DNA of 64,000 nt from contig VENG01000005.1 of the NCBI GenBank assembly GCA_009711705.1, forward strand, positions 1 through 64,000, read 5' to 3'. Positions 1-8,889 of this stretch are shown one piece after another. The translations under genes were made by a program, and so were the position numbers. Below the pieces are notes generated by a model. The model was given only the letters and a program-made list of their open reading frames with translations, was not told the DNA's origin and did not search any database. The DNA is from Bacillota bacterium. Lineage in GTDB: Bacteria; Bacillota; Desulfotomaculia; Desulfotomaculales; VENG01. How positions within the stretch are numbered: the stretch's first letter is position 1; every line of letters begins with the position of its first letter.

Positions 1-68
1 GTTGAGGCTTTAGCACCATAATCACCCATTTATGTATTATTTTATCTCTATTATATCATAAAAAGAGA

Positions 69-98
69 CGCAATCCACAGACATCTGTGGAATTGCGC
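69..98. terminator. hairpin upstream of the first gene
   Basis: Inverted repeat with arms CGCAAT-CCACAGA and TCTGTGG-A-ATTGCG around a 2-base loop. Read on the minus strand it is followed by TCTCTTTTT; read on the plus strand the tail is less T-rich. It may end a gene lying outside the window or be part of a leader. The rest of 1-232 shows no gene. Confidence 0.4.
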
Positions 99-232
99 CT
101 ATATATTTGGGGTTTTTCAGTGGCCTCGCTACCAGCCGGGGTTTTTTTTATATGGCTACAGTTACATAATTTACCTCTCAGCCAAGCAATACTAGACAGT
201 GCCTTTAGTATCCAGAGAAAGGGGTAAGTTAA

Positions 233-1618
233 ATGGCAGACAGGGATATTACCAATAGGCTCTTGCTCAGGCTTCTGGGAGGCGCAGCTATTGGCGCCGG
301 CACCGCGCTGGCAAGCAAAGCTCTGGCAGGCAGGGTAATAAAGGGTATATCTACCCGTTTTATGACCGACCCTTATAAGGAAAATTTATGGGAGGCATTT
401 TCTGCCGGTTCCCGCTCCACCCCTCAGGTGATTGTTGAGACCAACTTGAGATCTGAGCTAGGCAGGCAAATTAAGCGGCCGTTGGGAGGCCCCAAAAACT
501 ATCCTGATTTTAGCAGGGTGATGTTTAATCCTGCGCAACTGGAAACCTTCCCTACCCCGGAAGACAAAAATGTTGAAACCTCCGTTGTACTGGGGCGATG
601 TGCCCAAAAACCACTGCGCCTGGATATTCCCATTTATGTATCAGGTATGGCCTATGGCTTTGCCCTAAGTGAGAAAGCCAAAATCGCCCTGGCCCGGGGA
701 ACTGCCATGGCCTGCACTGCCACCAACTCCGGATACGGCCCTTACCTGGCTGAGGAACGCAAAGCGGCCAAACATTTAATCATGCAATACAGTCGCGGCA
801 AGTGGTCAAAAGAGCCGGAAATACTTAAAAATGCAGATATGATAGAGATTCAACTGGGGCAGGGCGCTATGGCCGGAACCGGTGAAGTTTTAAAGCAGGC
901 CAACATGAATGCCAAAATGATACGCCTGTTAGGACTGAAACCGGGTGAAAATGCTGTTCTTCACGCAAGTTTACCGGAGATTTCATCCCCTGACCAATTG
1001 GGGAACCTGGTGGCAGAAATAAGGAGTATAACAGGAGGAGTGCCGGTAGGGATAAAGATTGCAGCGGGAAATGACCTGGAAAATGACCTAACTCACATTC
1101 TTGAGGCCGACGTTGATTTCGTATCCATTGACGGTGCACAAGGGGGTAGTTCAGGCGCGCTCCCCATCCTGGAGGATGACTTCGGCCTCCCTACCCTTTA
1201 CGCCCTATGCCGGGCTGTGAAATTTATGGAACAAGAACAGGTGCGCGGTGACATAAGCCTCATTATAAGCGGCGGGCTAAAAACACCGGGGGATTACCTG
1301 AAGGCCCTGGCCCTGGGAGCAGATGCCGTAGCCATAGGGACCATTGCCCTGTTCGCCATGGCTCACACCCAGGTTTTTAAAGCTTTGCCCTTTGAACCAC
1401 CTATCGAGGTTGTCTTCCAGGAAGGTAAATATAAAGATAAACTTAATGTTGAAAAGGGAGCGAGAAACCTGGCCAGCTACCTGTTATCATCTGTAGAGGA
1501 AATGAAAACGGCCACCAGGGCTTTGGGGAAAGATTCCTTTAGCTCATTGAATAAAAGCGACCTTTTTGCCCTGGATAAACAAACAGCAGAAATTGCTGGT
1601 ATGCCCCTGGGATACTAA
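233..1618 (+). CDS. FMN-binding glutamate synthase family protein (copy 1)
   Basis: Glutamate-synthase central/FMN-domain protein of 461 aa. An N-terminal hydrophobic stretch (about residues 10-35) is followed by the TIM-barrel core. Visible family segments are CTATNSGYGP, EIQLGQGAMAG, GVPVGIKIAAG, DGAQGGSSG and the glycine-rich phosphate-binding GADAVAIGT. There is no glutaminase domain and no obvious cysteine cluster, so by itself it is not a complete GOGAT. An AAAGGGG ribosome site precedes ATG 233. It faces a paralogue at 1645-3036. The true substrate of such stand-alone, membrane-tethered proteins is not established; the family call is firm, the reaction is not. Confidence 0.85.
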   Translation: MADRDITNRLLLRLLGGAAIGAGTALASKALAGRVIKGISTRFMTDPYKENLWEAFSAGSRSTPQVIVETNLRSELGRQIKRPLGGPKNYPDFSRVMFNPAQLETFPTPEDKNVETSVVLGRCAQKPLRLDIPIYVSGMAYGFALSEKAKIALARGTAMACTATNSGYGPYLAEERKAAKHLIMQYSRGKWSKEPEILKNADMIEIQLGQGAMAGTGEVLKQANMNAKMIRLLGLKPGENAVLHASLPEISSPDQLGNLVAEIRSITGGVPVGIKIAAGNDLENDLTHILEADVDFVSIDGAQGGSSGALPILEDDFGLPTLYALCRAVKFMEQEQVRGDISLIISGGLKTPGDYLKALALGADAVAIGTIALFAMAHTQVFKALPFEPPIEVVFQEGKYKDKLNVEKGARNLASYLLSSVEEMKTATRALGKDSFSSLNKSDLFALDKQTAEIAGMPLGY

Positions 1619-1644
1619 CTGAACTCAGTCCCAGCCAACCCGGA

Positions 1645-3036
1645 TTAACGCTTAAGTACATGAAACGCCAAATCTATGCCCGCAATCTCAGCAACATCTT
1701 TATTGATAGTGACAATATCCTCCTTAGAAACTTCTTTGGTTGACGTTTTACCCAGGGCTTTTACTGCCTCCTCCATCTCATAAACTGTGGCATGAAGAAA
1801 ACGGGCCAGACTTTTGGCCCCCTTATCGATATTAAATTTACCACTTTTCTTACCATGATAGTAAGCAATCTCCGGTGGGGGCTCAAAGGGTACTACTTTT
1901 AAAACCTGGGTATGGGTAACTGCAAAAAGTATTGCCGTTCCCATATAAACAGCATCCGCTCCCAGGGCCAGCATTTTCAAACATTCCCCCGGCGTGGAAA
2001 TGCCGCCCCCCACCAACAGACTTACTTTTCCTTTTAAATCGTGCTTGGCCCAGAACTTTGCCGCCCTTGCAGCAGCTATCATGCCGGGAAGGCCGAAATC
2101 ATCTTCCAATATGGGTAAGGAACCGTGGGTTCCCCCTTCTCCACCATCAACACTGACAAAATCCGCCCCGGAATTCACTGCTATCTCCAAGTCCCCTTCC
2201 ACATATTTACCAGCCCCAATCTTAACCCCAACCGGCACACCCCCGGTGATATCCTTAAGATAATCCACCAGAGACTTTAAATCTTTTTCTGAGTTTACCC
2301 CCTCTATCCTGTTGTGTATAACTGCGTCCTGTCCCTTTCTTAAGCCCATTCTTTTTCTGAGCTTCTTACCTATCTTTTCAGCTTTTTTGGTTTTACCCGC
2401 TCCTGCATTCGCTCCGTGACCAAATTGTATCTCTATAGCGTCACTTTGCTTTAAAATATATTCTTCTTTATTCCAGTTCACCCGAGAATACTGTACGATT
2501 AGGTGCTTGGCCGCCTTTCTCTCGGATTCCAGCCAGGGCCCCAGACCCGTATTGGTAGCTGTTCCCGCAATACTGGTTCCCTTGGCAATGGCAACTTTAT
2601 AGGCTTCCGTTAATGCCAGCCCGTAGCCCATGCCACCGGCTAAAATAGGAATTGTAAGATGTAGAGGCTGCTTTGCTTGCGGACCTATGACGACACTGGT
2701 ATCGATGTTTGTCTCCCTGATTGTAGGTAAAGTCTCCAGTTGGGCAATGTTGAAAAAAATATCCTGCAGGAATTTAAACCTTCTTGGCCCGCCTATGGGC
2801 CTTTCAATAAAACTTTTGGTATGGGCACGCAGTTCTGTTTCCACCAAGATATTGGGATTAAATCTCTGAATAGAAGTAGATAATTCCCATATGTTTTTAC
2901 TAAATTTTTCCGTCATTATCAAGTAAACAATTTTATCGGATATAAAATCAATGGCTTTTCGGGAAACAAATACACCACCGACTGCAGATAGGGTACCGAG
3001 GCCCAGCATTTTAAATAAATTAAAATTATTCTTCAT
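1645..3036 (-). CDS. FMN-binding glutamate synthase family protein (copy 2)
   Basis: Paralogue of the 233-1618 gene, convergent with it, about 463 aa from the preferred start. The same core segments are present: GTATNTGLGPW, EIQFGHGANAG, GVPVGVKIGAG, DGGEGGTHGSLPILEDDFG and GADAVYMGTAILF. The N-terminus has a hydrophobic stretch (LGLGTLSAVGGVFVS). An ATG at 3057 is possible, but the ATG at 3036 has GGGGTG six bases upstream, so 3036 is preferred. As in copy 1, no glutaminase domain or ferredoxin-type cysteine cluster is seen. Two diverged copies side by side suggest an old duplication with different substrates or partners. Confidence 0.83.
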   Translation of the reverse strand: MKNNFNLFKMLGLGTLSAVGGVFVSRKAIDFISDKIVYLIMTEKFSKNIWELSTSIQRFNPNILVETELRAHTKSFIERPIGGPRRFKFLQDIFFNIAQLETLPTIRETNIDTSVVIGPQAKQPLHLTIPILAGGMGYGLALTEAYKVAIAKGTSIAGTATNTGLGPWLESERKAAKHLIVQYSRVNWNKEEYILKQSDAIEIQFGHGANAGAGKTKKAEKIGKKLRKRMGLRKGQDAVIHNRIEGVNSEKDLKSLVDYLKDITGGVPVGVKIGAGKYVEGDLEIAVNSGADFVSVDGGEGGTHGSLPILEDDFGLPGMIAAARAAKFWAKHDLKGKVSLLVGGGISTPGECLKMLALGADAVYMGTAILFAVTHTQVLKVVPFEPPPEIAYYHGKKSGKFNIDKGAKSLARFLHATVYEMEEAVKALGKTSTKEVSKEDIVTINKDVAEIAGIDLAFHVLKR

Positions 3037-3207
3037 CTTTTCACCCCGCATGCACAACTAGTATGTATCAAGTACAAACAATTCTTACACTCTTCTTGTA
3101 AATCGGCCATTAGTATCAGCAAGGCAAAAATACTTAACCTTAAATAAAAATTGCCGTATTATTACATACTATATTTGATACTAAAACATTGGAGGTGCAA
3201 ATACAGC

Positions 3208-3444
3208 ATGATAACCGCTGAAGTTTCTCTTTACCCGCAAAAAACAAATAACGCCAGTCAAATTATTAACAGCTCCCTGGAATCCCTAAACCATTATGAC
3301 CTGCAGGCTAATATAGGTTCTGTATCTTCACGCCTGCAGGGTACGGAAGACCAAGTCTGGTCGGGCTTAAAAGCACTGTTTGACCAGGCCCAAAACCAGA
3401 GCGAAGTGAATATGGTAGTTACCATCTCCAACTGCGCTGATTAA
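3208..3444 (+). CDS. YkoF-like thiamine/HMP-binding family protein
   Basis: Small soluble protein of 78 aa (starts MITAEVSLYPQ) matching the YkoF / MTH1187-type thiamine-binding fold: an N-terminal EVSLYP strand, LQGTEDQVW, and the C-terminal strand MVVTISN. The upstream in-frame codons from 3151 are ignored because GGAGGTG lies at 3191-3197, 10 bases before ATG 3208. The gene is monocistronic and ends in a strong terminator. Family members bind thiamine or hydroxymethylpyrimidine; no transporter gene sits beside it, so the ligand here is inferred. Confidence 0.7.
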   Translation: MITAEVSLYPQKTNNASQIINSSLESLNHYDLQANIGSVSSRLQGTEDQVWSGLKALFDQAQNQSEVNMVVTISNCAD

Positions 3445-3446
3445 AA

Positions 3447-3478
3447 AAAAGGGGGACTGTCCCCCTTTTGTCTTTTTT
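3447..3478 (+). terminator. intrinsic terminator after the YkoF-like gene
   Basis: AAAAGGGGG-ACTGT-CCCCCTTTT hairpin followed by GTCTTTTTT, directly after the stop codon at 3444. Confidence 0.92.
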
Positions 3479-3600
3479 ATTATCCAGTTAATTAAACTTG
3501 ATTATTTTCAGGCAAACAAGTAAAATTTAGCATCTATGCTCATAATTAAACACAAATAGCACAAAATAACACTAAATACGTTTATGAGAAAGGGATCCGT

Positions 3601-5178
3601 ATGCTCAGAATGCGGAAAAAAGAAAAGCAAATAGGAAACAGCGGTAGTCAGACACCCCGCACCCCGAACCAGCCCTTATCAAAAAGTGTAAACGAAAACC
3701 TAAAAAGCTTAGAGATCATTTTTAACAATTGTTCCGACGTTGTTTTTCGAGAATTTCTGTTAGCGCAAAAAGAACAAATAAAGCTGGCCCTGGTTTATAT
3801 TGAAGGGTTAACAGATAAAACCCAGGTTAGCGAAGAGATAATGAAAGCCCTGTCGCTGGAAGTACCCATGGCCACCTCCAACACAGAAATCACTAAAGCC
3901 AACGCTCTGCATTATGTAAAAATGAGAGGTCTTTGCATCCACCAGGTTCAGGAAACCCGGAATATTACTGATGTGGTCAATGCTATTCTGTCCGGAAATA
4001 CCATTTTACTGGTGGACGGGCATGATACCGCCATTATTAACAGCACCCAGGGCTGGGAAAAACGATCTATAGAGGAATCAAAAACCGAAATAATTGTGAG
4101 AGGCCCCCGGGAGTCGTTTGTAGAAACGCTTCGCACCAACACTTCCATGCTCCGGCGCAAAATCAAAAATCCGGACTTAAAAATTGAGACTATGGAATTG
4201 GGGGAGAAAACCCATACCAAAATTGCGCTGTTCTACGTGGCAGGGATAGTAAATGAAGGGTTGGTGGAGGAAGCCAGAAAAAGGCTGTCCAGGATCAAAA
4301 TAGACGGTATCCTGGAGTCCGGTTACATTGAAGAGCTTATCTCGGACAACGCTTATACCCCATTCCCTACCATGGCCCATACCGACCGCCCGGACAGGGT
4401 AGCCGCTTACCTTTTGGAAGGCCGGATAGCAATCATGGTGGAAGGTACCCCGGTGGTTTTGACCGCACCCAGCGTATTCATGGAGGCCATTCAAACCCCC
4501 GAGGATTATTATGAGCGATCTATTTTTATGTCGGCTATACGTGGACTTCGCATACTTGGTATGTTATTGGCACTTACGCTACCTTCACTTTATGTGGCAA
4601 TTATTTCCTTTCACCATGAAATGCTGCCTACCCCCCTGCTTTTAAGTATAGCGGCACAGCGGGAAGCGGTGCCCCTGCCGGTATTTGTGGAGGTACTGTT
4701 TATGGAAGTAGCCTTTGAGATTATCCGGGAGGCCGGTATCCGCCTGCCCCGCCCGGTGGGCCAGGCAGTAAGTATCGTGGCCGCACTGATCATTGGTGAG
4801 GCCGCGGTGTCTGCAGGAATGGTTGCCGGCGCCACCATCATCGTAGTGGCTCTCACCGCCATGGCTTCCTTTACTGTGTATTACAGCGGAAGCATAGCCT
4901 TTCGTATGCTGCGCTTTCCCCTTATATTCCTGGCCGGGTCCATGGGGCTATTCGGGCTGATATCAGGCATCATCGTAATGGTGGTGCACATGGCCAGCCT
5001 GCGCTCCTTCGGAGTCCCGTACCTGGAGCCTTTTGCACCAATTGTGCCAGGGGATTTGAAGGATTCAGTGGTTCGTGCGCCCTGGTGGGCAATTAAAAAA
5101 CGGCCACACTTGATGGGCCAAAATGACCCGCGGCGGGCAAAACCCGGGATGAAACCAAAACCTCCGCGAAAAGGCTAA
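3601..5178 (+). CDS. gerKA: spore germination protein, GerA/GerKA family
   Basis: A-subunit of a GerA-type nutrient germinant receptor, 525 aa. A soluble N-terminal domain (about residues 1-300, including LVDGHDTAIINSTQGWEKRSIEESKTE and RGPRESFVETLRTN) is followed by four or more membrane helices (about 310-480) and a short basic proline-rich tail (RAKPGMKPKPPRKG). GGGAT precedes ATG 3601. It is the first gene of an operon with B- and C-subunit genes at 5195, 6286 and 7767. It acts in the inner spore membrane. The germinant cannot be read from sequence; the GerK versus other Ger naming is loose. Confidence 0.93.
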   Translation: MLRMRKKEKQIGNSGSQTPRTPNQPLSKSVNENLKSLEIIFNNCSDVVFREFLLAQKEQIKLALVYIEGLTDKTQVSEEIMKALSLEVPMATSNTEITKANALHYVKMRGLCIHQVQETRNITDVVNAILSGNTILLVDGHDTAIINSTQGWEKRSIEESKTEIIVRGPRESFVETLRTNTSMLRRKIKNPDLKIETMELGEKTHTKIALFYVAGIVNEGLVEEARKRLSRIKIDGILESGYIEELISDNAYTPFPTMAHTDRPDRVAAYLLEGRIAIMVEGTPVVLTAPSVFMEAIQTPEDYYERSIFMSAIRGLRILGMLLALTLPSLYVAIISFHHEMLPTPLLLSIAAQREAVPLPVFVEVLFMEVAFEIIREAGIRLPRPVGQAVSIVAALIIGEAAVSAGMVAGATIIVVALTAMASFTVYYSGSIAFRMLRFPLIFLAGSMGLFGLISGIIVMVVHMASLRSFGVPYLEPFAPIVPGDLKDSVVRAPWWAIKKRPHLMGQNDPRRAKPGMKPKPPRKG

Positions 5179-5194
5179 GCAAGGAGGAGAAAAG

Positions 5195-6289
5195 TTGCTG
5201 GAAGACGGTAAAATCGACGGCCGGCAGGCCGTTTACCTGAACATCACATATGTAATAGCTACAGGCTTACTTGGAGTAGGTGCTATTGCCGCCGGCAAAG
5301 CAAAAAGCGACGCCTGGATATCTTCCCTGCTGGCGACTTTCCTCAGCATGGGCATAGCCTGGCTGGTAGTAAAACTGGGCTCTATCTTTCCCGGTAAAAC
5401 CCTTATTACATATCAAGAAGATATTCTCGGTAAATGGCTGGGCAAGGCCACCTCATTTTTATATATTGCCTTTTTCATTCATATCTGTTCAATTATGGTC
5501 AGGGAATACGGAGATTTCTTAATGGAAGCATTTTTTCAACATACACCCCTGATTGTTTTTAACATTATTGTAATTGCCCTGGCCGCTTTTACAGTAAGGC
5601 AGGGCTTAGAAGTGCTGGCCAGGGTAAACCAGATTTTTTTGCCCCTCATTGTGCTGTCAGTATTAATTATCGTTGCCCTGGCGTTACCGGAACTGGATTA
5701 TAAAAGACTGCTGCCGCTGTTGGATACCGGCCCGGTGGAAATATTTAAAGGTTCCCTGGCCCCGCTGGCCTGGCACGGAGAAATAATAGCCATGGGCATG
5801 ATCATACCCTTTTTAATTAAACCGTCGGAAGCGAATAAAATTGCCTTTAAGTCACTGTTAGTAGTGGGCCTGATTTTTTTAATTTCCATTGCCGGCAGCC
5901 TTGCTGCCTTCGGGCCCTTGACAGGCTCCATGAGCTACCCGTTCCTGAACACAACCAGGATCATCAACATCGGTAACGTCATTGAACGCGTGGAACCGCT
6001 GGTAATGATAGCCTGGGTGGCCGGGGGTTTTGCGAAAATTACTTTTTTTTACTATATATCTGTACTGGGTGCCGCCCAATGGCTTAAATTAAAGGATTTC
6101 CGTCCGTTGGTTCTACCCGTAGGGCTAATTTTGGTCTCTCTTTCCATGGCCGTAGGTGAGAAAGCTTTGGATATATTCCACTTTATCGCTCACATTTTTC
6201 CCTTCTACGGCTTATTCTTTGAGGCCGGTATTCCCTTGCTGCTTTTAATTATAGCCTTGCTCCGAATAAAAGGGAGGAAAGTCTCTTGA
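5195..6289 (+). CDS. gerKB: spore germination permease, GerAB/GerKB family (copy 1)
   Basis: Integral membrane protein of 364 aa, APC-superfamily spore permease, about ten helices. Family features are GVGAIAAGKAKSDAWIS at the N-terminus and FLIKPSEANKIAFKSLLVVG in the middle. The TTG start at 5195 is supported by AAGGAGGAG seven bases upstream; the gap to gerKA is 16 bases. It is the probable small-molecule-sensing B subunit of the receptor. The stop codon overlaps the TTG of the next gene (TTGA), indicating translational coupling. A second B-type gene follows at 7767. Confidence 0.92.
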   Translation: MLEDGKIDGRQAVYLNITYVIATGLLGVGAIAAGKAKSDAWISSLLATFLSMGIAWLVVKLGSIFPGKTLITYQEDILGKWLGKATSFLYIAFFIHICSIMVREYGDFLMEAFFQHTPLIVFNIIVIALAAFTVRQGLEVLARVNQIFLPLIVLSVLIIVALALPELDYKRLLPLLDTGPVEIFKGSLAPLAWHGEIIAMGMIIPFLIKPSEANKIAFKSLLVVGLIFLISIAGSLAAFGPLTGSMSYPFLNTTRIINIGNVIERVEPLVMIAWVAGGFAKITFFYYISVLGAAQWLKLKDFRPLVLPVGLILVSLSMAVGEKALDIFHFIAHIFPFYGLFFEAGIPLLLLIIALLRIKGRKVS

Positions 6290-7503
6290 AAAAGAAATTA
6301 ATCTGTATTTTGCTTATTATTTCCTGCCTTTTTCTGCACGGCTGTTGGGACCGCAAAGAGCTTAATGAACTGGCCATAGTCCTTGCCGCCGGCATTGACA
6401 CCGCACCGGAGGGAGACATAAAACTAACGGTGCAGATAGTAAGGCCCCGGGCTTTTGGCGGCGGCGCACAAAAACCCGGTGGGCAGCCCAAAGAAAATAA
6501 TGTATGGGTGCTTTCTCAAACCGGCCGCACTGTACTTGACGCTCAGCGACTGCTGGAAAAAAAGGTTTCCCGGCAAATCTACTGGGGGCACAACGTTATC
6601 GTTGTTTTCGGCGAAGACGCGGCGCGGGAAGGTTTAAATAAGCTCATAAATTTCTTTTCGCGCTCACCCCGGGTACGAGAAACCATCTGGGTTTTTGTGG
6701 CCAAAGGTAAAGCCCAAACAGTAATTGACAGTCACTCGCAATTGGAAAACACCTCGGCCCAGGCAGCGGGTTCCATGGTCAGGGCCGGCGTAACTACACC
6801 GGTAATGCTAAAAGACCTAAAAATGATGCTGACCAGTAAAGGTAACAATCCTGTACTTCCCTGCCTTGAACTCACCGCCTCCGGTGACCCCCAGGGCCCG
6901 GGAATGAAAGAAAATATTCCTGCGGCCCAGGGCAAACAGGAACAGTCCACCACGGTACACGCCGAAGCTACCCTCTGCGGAACAGGTGTATTTAATAAGG
7001 ATAAGTTAGTGGGTTGGCTGGACACATCCCAAACCAGGGGGCTGCTCTGGCTGACGGACCAGATGGAAAAAGGAGTAATCACTGTTCCTTCTGTAAAAGA
7101 ACCGGAAAAAAAGATATCCGTAGACATTACCGGTGCCACTACCGAAGTGGAGCCTTTCTGGGACGGTCAAAATATATGGTTCGACGTCAAGATAAATATG
7201 GAAGGGGATCTGGTGGAACAGCAATCTATGGAGGATTTAACCAATCTACAGATTTATAAGGCTATTGAGGATAATGTATCCCGGGCAATAGAACACAAGG
7301 CAAGACAAAGCCTGGAAAAAGCACAGTATGAGTTTGAAGTTGACATTTTTGAGTTCGGACAAGCCTTTCACAGAAAGTATAAGAAGGAATGGGCTCAAAT
7401 AGAAAACCGGTGGGATGAAGTATTTACAACCGTGGATGTCAATATTGACGTGAAAACAACCTTAAGGCGCACCGGGCTGGAAACGAAGCGGGCCATAAGA
7501 TAG
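6286..7503 (+). CDS. gerKC: spore germination lipoprotein, GerAC/GerKC family
   Basis: C-subunit lipoprotein, 405 aa. The lipobox is at the end of a 19-residue signal (CLFLHGC, lipidated Cys20), followed by WDRKELNELAIVLAAGID, a hallmark of the family. The C-terminal part (about residues 240-390) holds the conserved third domain. TTG start at 6286 overlaps the gerKB stop; GGGAGG lies just upstream. It completes an A-B-C receptor with 3601-6289 and is expected on the outer face of the inner spore membrane. Confidence 0.92.
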   Translation: MKKKLICILLIISCLFLHGCWDRKELNELAIVLAAGIDTAPEGDIKLTVQIVRPRAFGGGAQKPGGQPKENNVWVLSQTGRTVLDAQRLLEKKVSRQIYWGHNVIVVFGEDAAREGLNKLINFFSRSPRVRETIWVFVAKGKAQTVIDSHSQLENTSAQAAGSMVRAGVTTPVMLKDLKMMLTSKGNNPVLPCLELTASGDPQGPGMKENIPAAQGKQEQSTTVHAEATLCGTGVFNKDKLVGWLDTSQTRGLLWLTDQMEKGVITVPSVKEPEKKISVDITGATTEVEPFWDGQNIWFDVKINMEGDLVEQQSMEDLTNLQIYKAIEDNVSRAIEHKARQSLEKAQYEFEVDIFEFGQAFHRKYKKEWAQIENRWDEVFTTVDVNIDVKTTLRRTGLETKRAIR

Positions 7504-7527
7504 TAAGCAACATGGGAGGGTATAAAG

Positions 7528-7752
7528 ATGATACTTTTTTTACTCATAATGGTATTTATGGTTATAATCGGTCTTGAATTCCCGCCCCTTATACGAACCA
7601 AAAAGTGGCGGGAATTAATGGCTGTCTCGCTATTGATGCTTGTGGGCATGAGCCTGAGTACCGCCCTTGTGCTGGGCATCCCCCTGCCCGATCCCAACAA
7701 ACCATTTGAAATTGTTTTCAAGCCGCTGGTGGAGTGGCTAATGGCAGAATGA
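7528..7752 (+). CDS. small two-helix membrane protein in the germination operon
   Basis: 74 aa with two hydrophobic helices (about residues 1-17 and 31-50) separated by PPLIRTKKWRE. A GGGAGGG ribosome site lies upstream. The tight spacing (24 bases after gerKC, 14 before the next permease) places it in the ger operon. Short D-type membrane proteins occur in some germination operons and can modulate the receptor; this one is not recognised by sequence, so that role is only an analogy. Confidence 0.6.
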   Translation: MILFLLIMVFMVIIGLEFPPLIRTKKWRELMAVSLLMLVGMSLSTALVLGIPLPDPNKPFEIVFKPLVEWLMAE

Positions 7753-7766
7753 AGTGAGTGATAAAA

Positions 7767-8846
7767 ATGGAAAGAGTTAAAATTACGCTGGCTCAGGCCA
7801 GCGCTATATTAATAAATGTCATTATTTCGACTGCCATTATCATACTGCCCGGAGCAGCGGCCAGACATGACGCCTGGATTGTAACAATTATAGGTACAGC
7901 TATCGGCATAGCGGCTGCATTTGTGATTACAAGTCTTGGAAATTCCTTTCCCCGTCAAACCATAATTGAATACTCAGAAACATTATTGGGCAAGTACGCA
8001 GGCAAAGCAGTGGCAGCATTATTTCTTATCTTTTTCATTTATCTCGCCGGCCTGACCGTAAGGGACCTGGGGGATTTTGCCACAACCACGGACTATCACC
8101 AAACGCCGCTGGTTGTGTTTCATATCATCATAATTTCCATTGCCATTTATGCCACACGCTGTGGTCTAGAGGTAATTGCCAGGGTTACGGAGCTATTCCT
8201 GATTATTATTTTGACCGCTATTATTATAATACTGGCTGTCATTACTTTAATACCCGGCTTTGATTTGGCAAACCTTTTACCGATCATGGATTCTGGTTTT
8301 AAACCGGTTATTACCGGCTCTATGGGCGCCGGCGACTTTCTAACACAATCTTTGGTACTGGCCATGATAATTCCCTTTTTAACCAATAAAAAAGCAGCCG
8401 GGCCGGCTGCTTTTACAGGGGTCATCATATCAGGATTGTTATTAACTTTAACAGCTGCTTTTGCCTTGGCAGTTTATGGTACTATGGCAGTGGATCTAAC
8501 TTACCCTTTTTTCAATGCAGTTAAAATGGTAAGCTTGGCTAAAACCATCGAGAGGCTGGATTTGGTTTTAAAACCCATATGGTCCATGGCCGTAATCATA
8601 AAAGTTTCATTTCTGCTATACATTATATCCCTGGGAACGGCCCAGTTACTAAAGCTATCCGACCATAAACCGCTGGTCCTTCCCTTGGCCTTGATTGTGG
8701 TGGACATGGCCCACTTGGTTTATACCACCAAGGTGAATTATCTAGCTGCTAAACAGGCGATCGCATCTTACACCCTTACCATGCAGCTATTGCTGCCATT
8801 TTTACTGTTGACGATAGCTTTTATAAGGAAAAAACTGCAGCCCTAG
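7767..8846 (+). CDS. spore germination permease, GerAB family (copy 2)
   Basis: Second B-type permease of the operon, 359 aa, about ten helices. It has the same framework as copy 1: HDAWIVTIIGTAIGIAA, NSFPRQTIIEYSETLLGKY, RDLGDFATTTDYHQTP and YATRCGLEVIARV. ATG 7767 is chosen over GTG 7758 because GAAGTGAG is then about eight bases away. Having two B subunits with one A and one C suggests alternative receptor assemblies with different germinant specificity. The stop codon TAG is the first arm of a hairpin (8844-8877). Confidence 0.9.
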   Translation: MERVKITLAQASAILINVIISTAIIILPGAAARHDAWIVTIIGTAIGIAAAFVITSLGNSFPRQTIIEYSETLLGKYAGKAVAALFLIFFIYLAGLTVRDLGDFATTTDYHQTPLVVFHIIIISIAIYATRCGLEVIARVTELFLIIILTAIIIILAVITLIPGFDLANLLPIMDSGFKPVITGSMGAGDFLTQSLVLAMIIPFLTNKKAAGPAAFTGVIISGLLLTLTAAFALAVYGTMAVDLTYPFFNAVKMVSLAKTIERLDLVLKPIWSMAVIIKVSFLLYIISLGTAQLLKLSDHKPLVLPLALIVVDMAHLVYTTKVNYLAAKQAIASYTLTMQLLLPFLLLTIAFIRKKLQP

Positions 8847-8877
8847 CGCAAGTGGGGACGGTTCTTGACTTGCGCTA
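8844..8877 (+). repeat. hairpin with GGGGACGGTTCTTG core, REP-like
   Basis: Perfect 10-base arms TAGCGCAAGT and ACTTGCGCTA flank GGGGACGGTTCTTG. The left arm includes the stop codon of the preceding permease. The core resembles short dispersed repeats common in Firmicutes genomes (recalled, not searched). There is no T tract, so it is a weak terminator at best. Confidence 0.6.
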
Positions 8878-8889
8878 CCCTGAGCCGCT

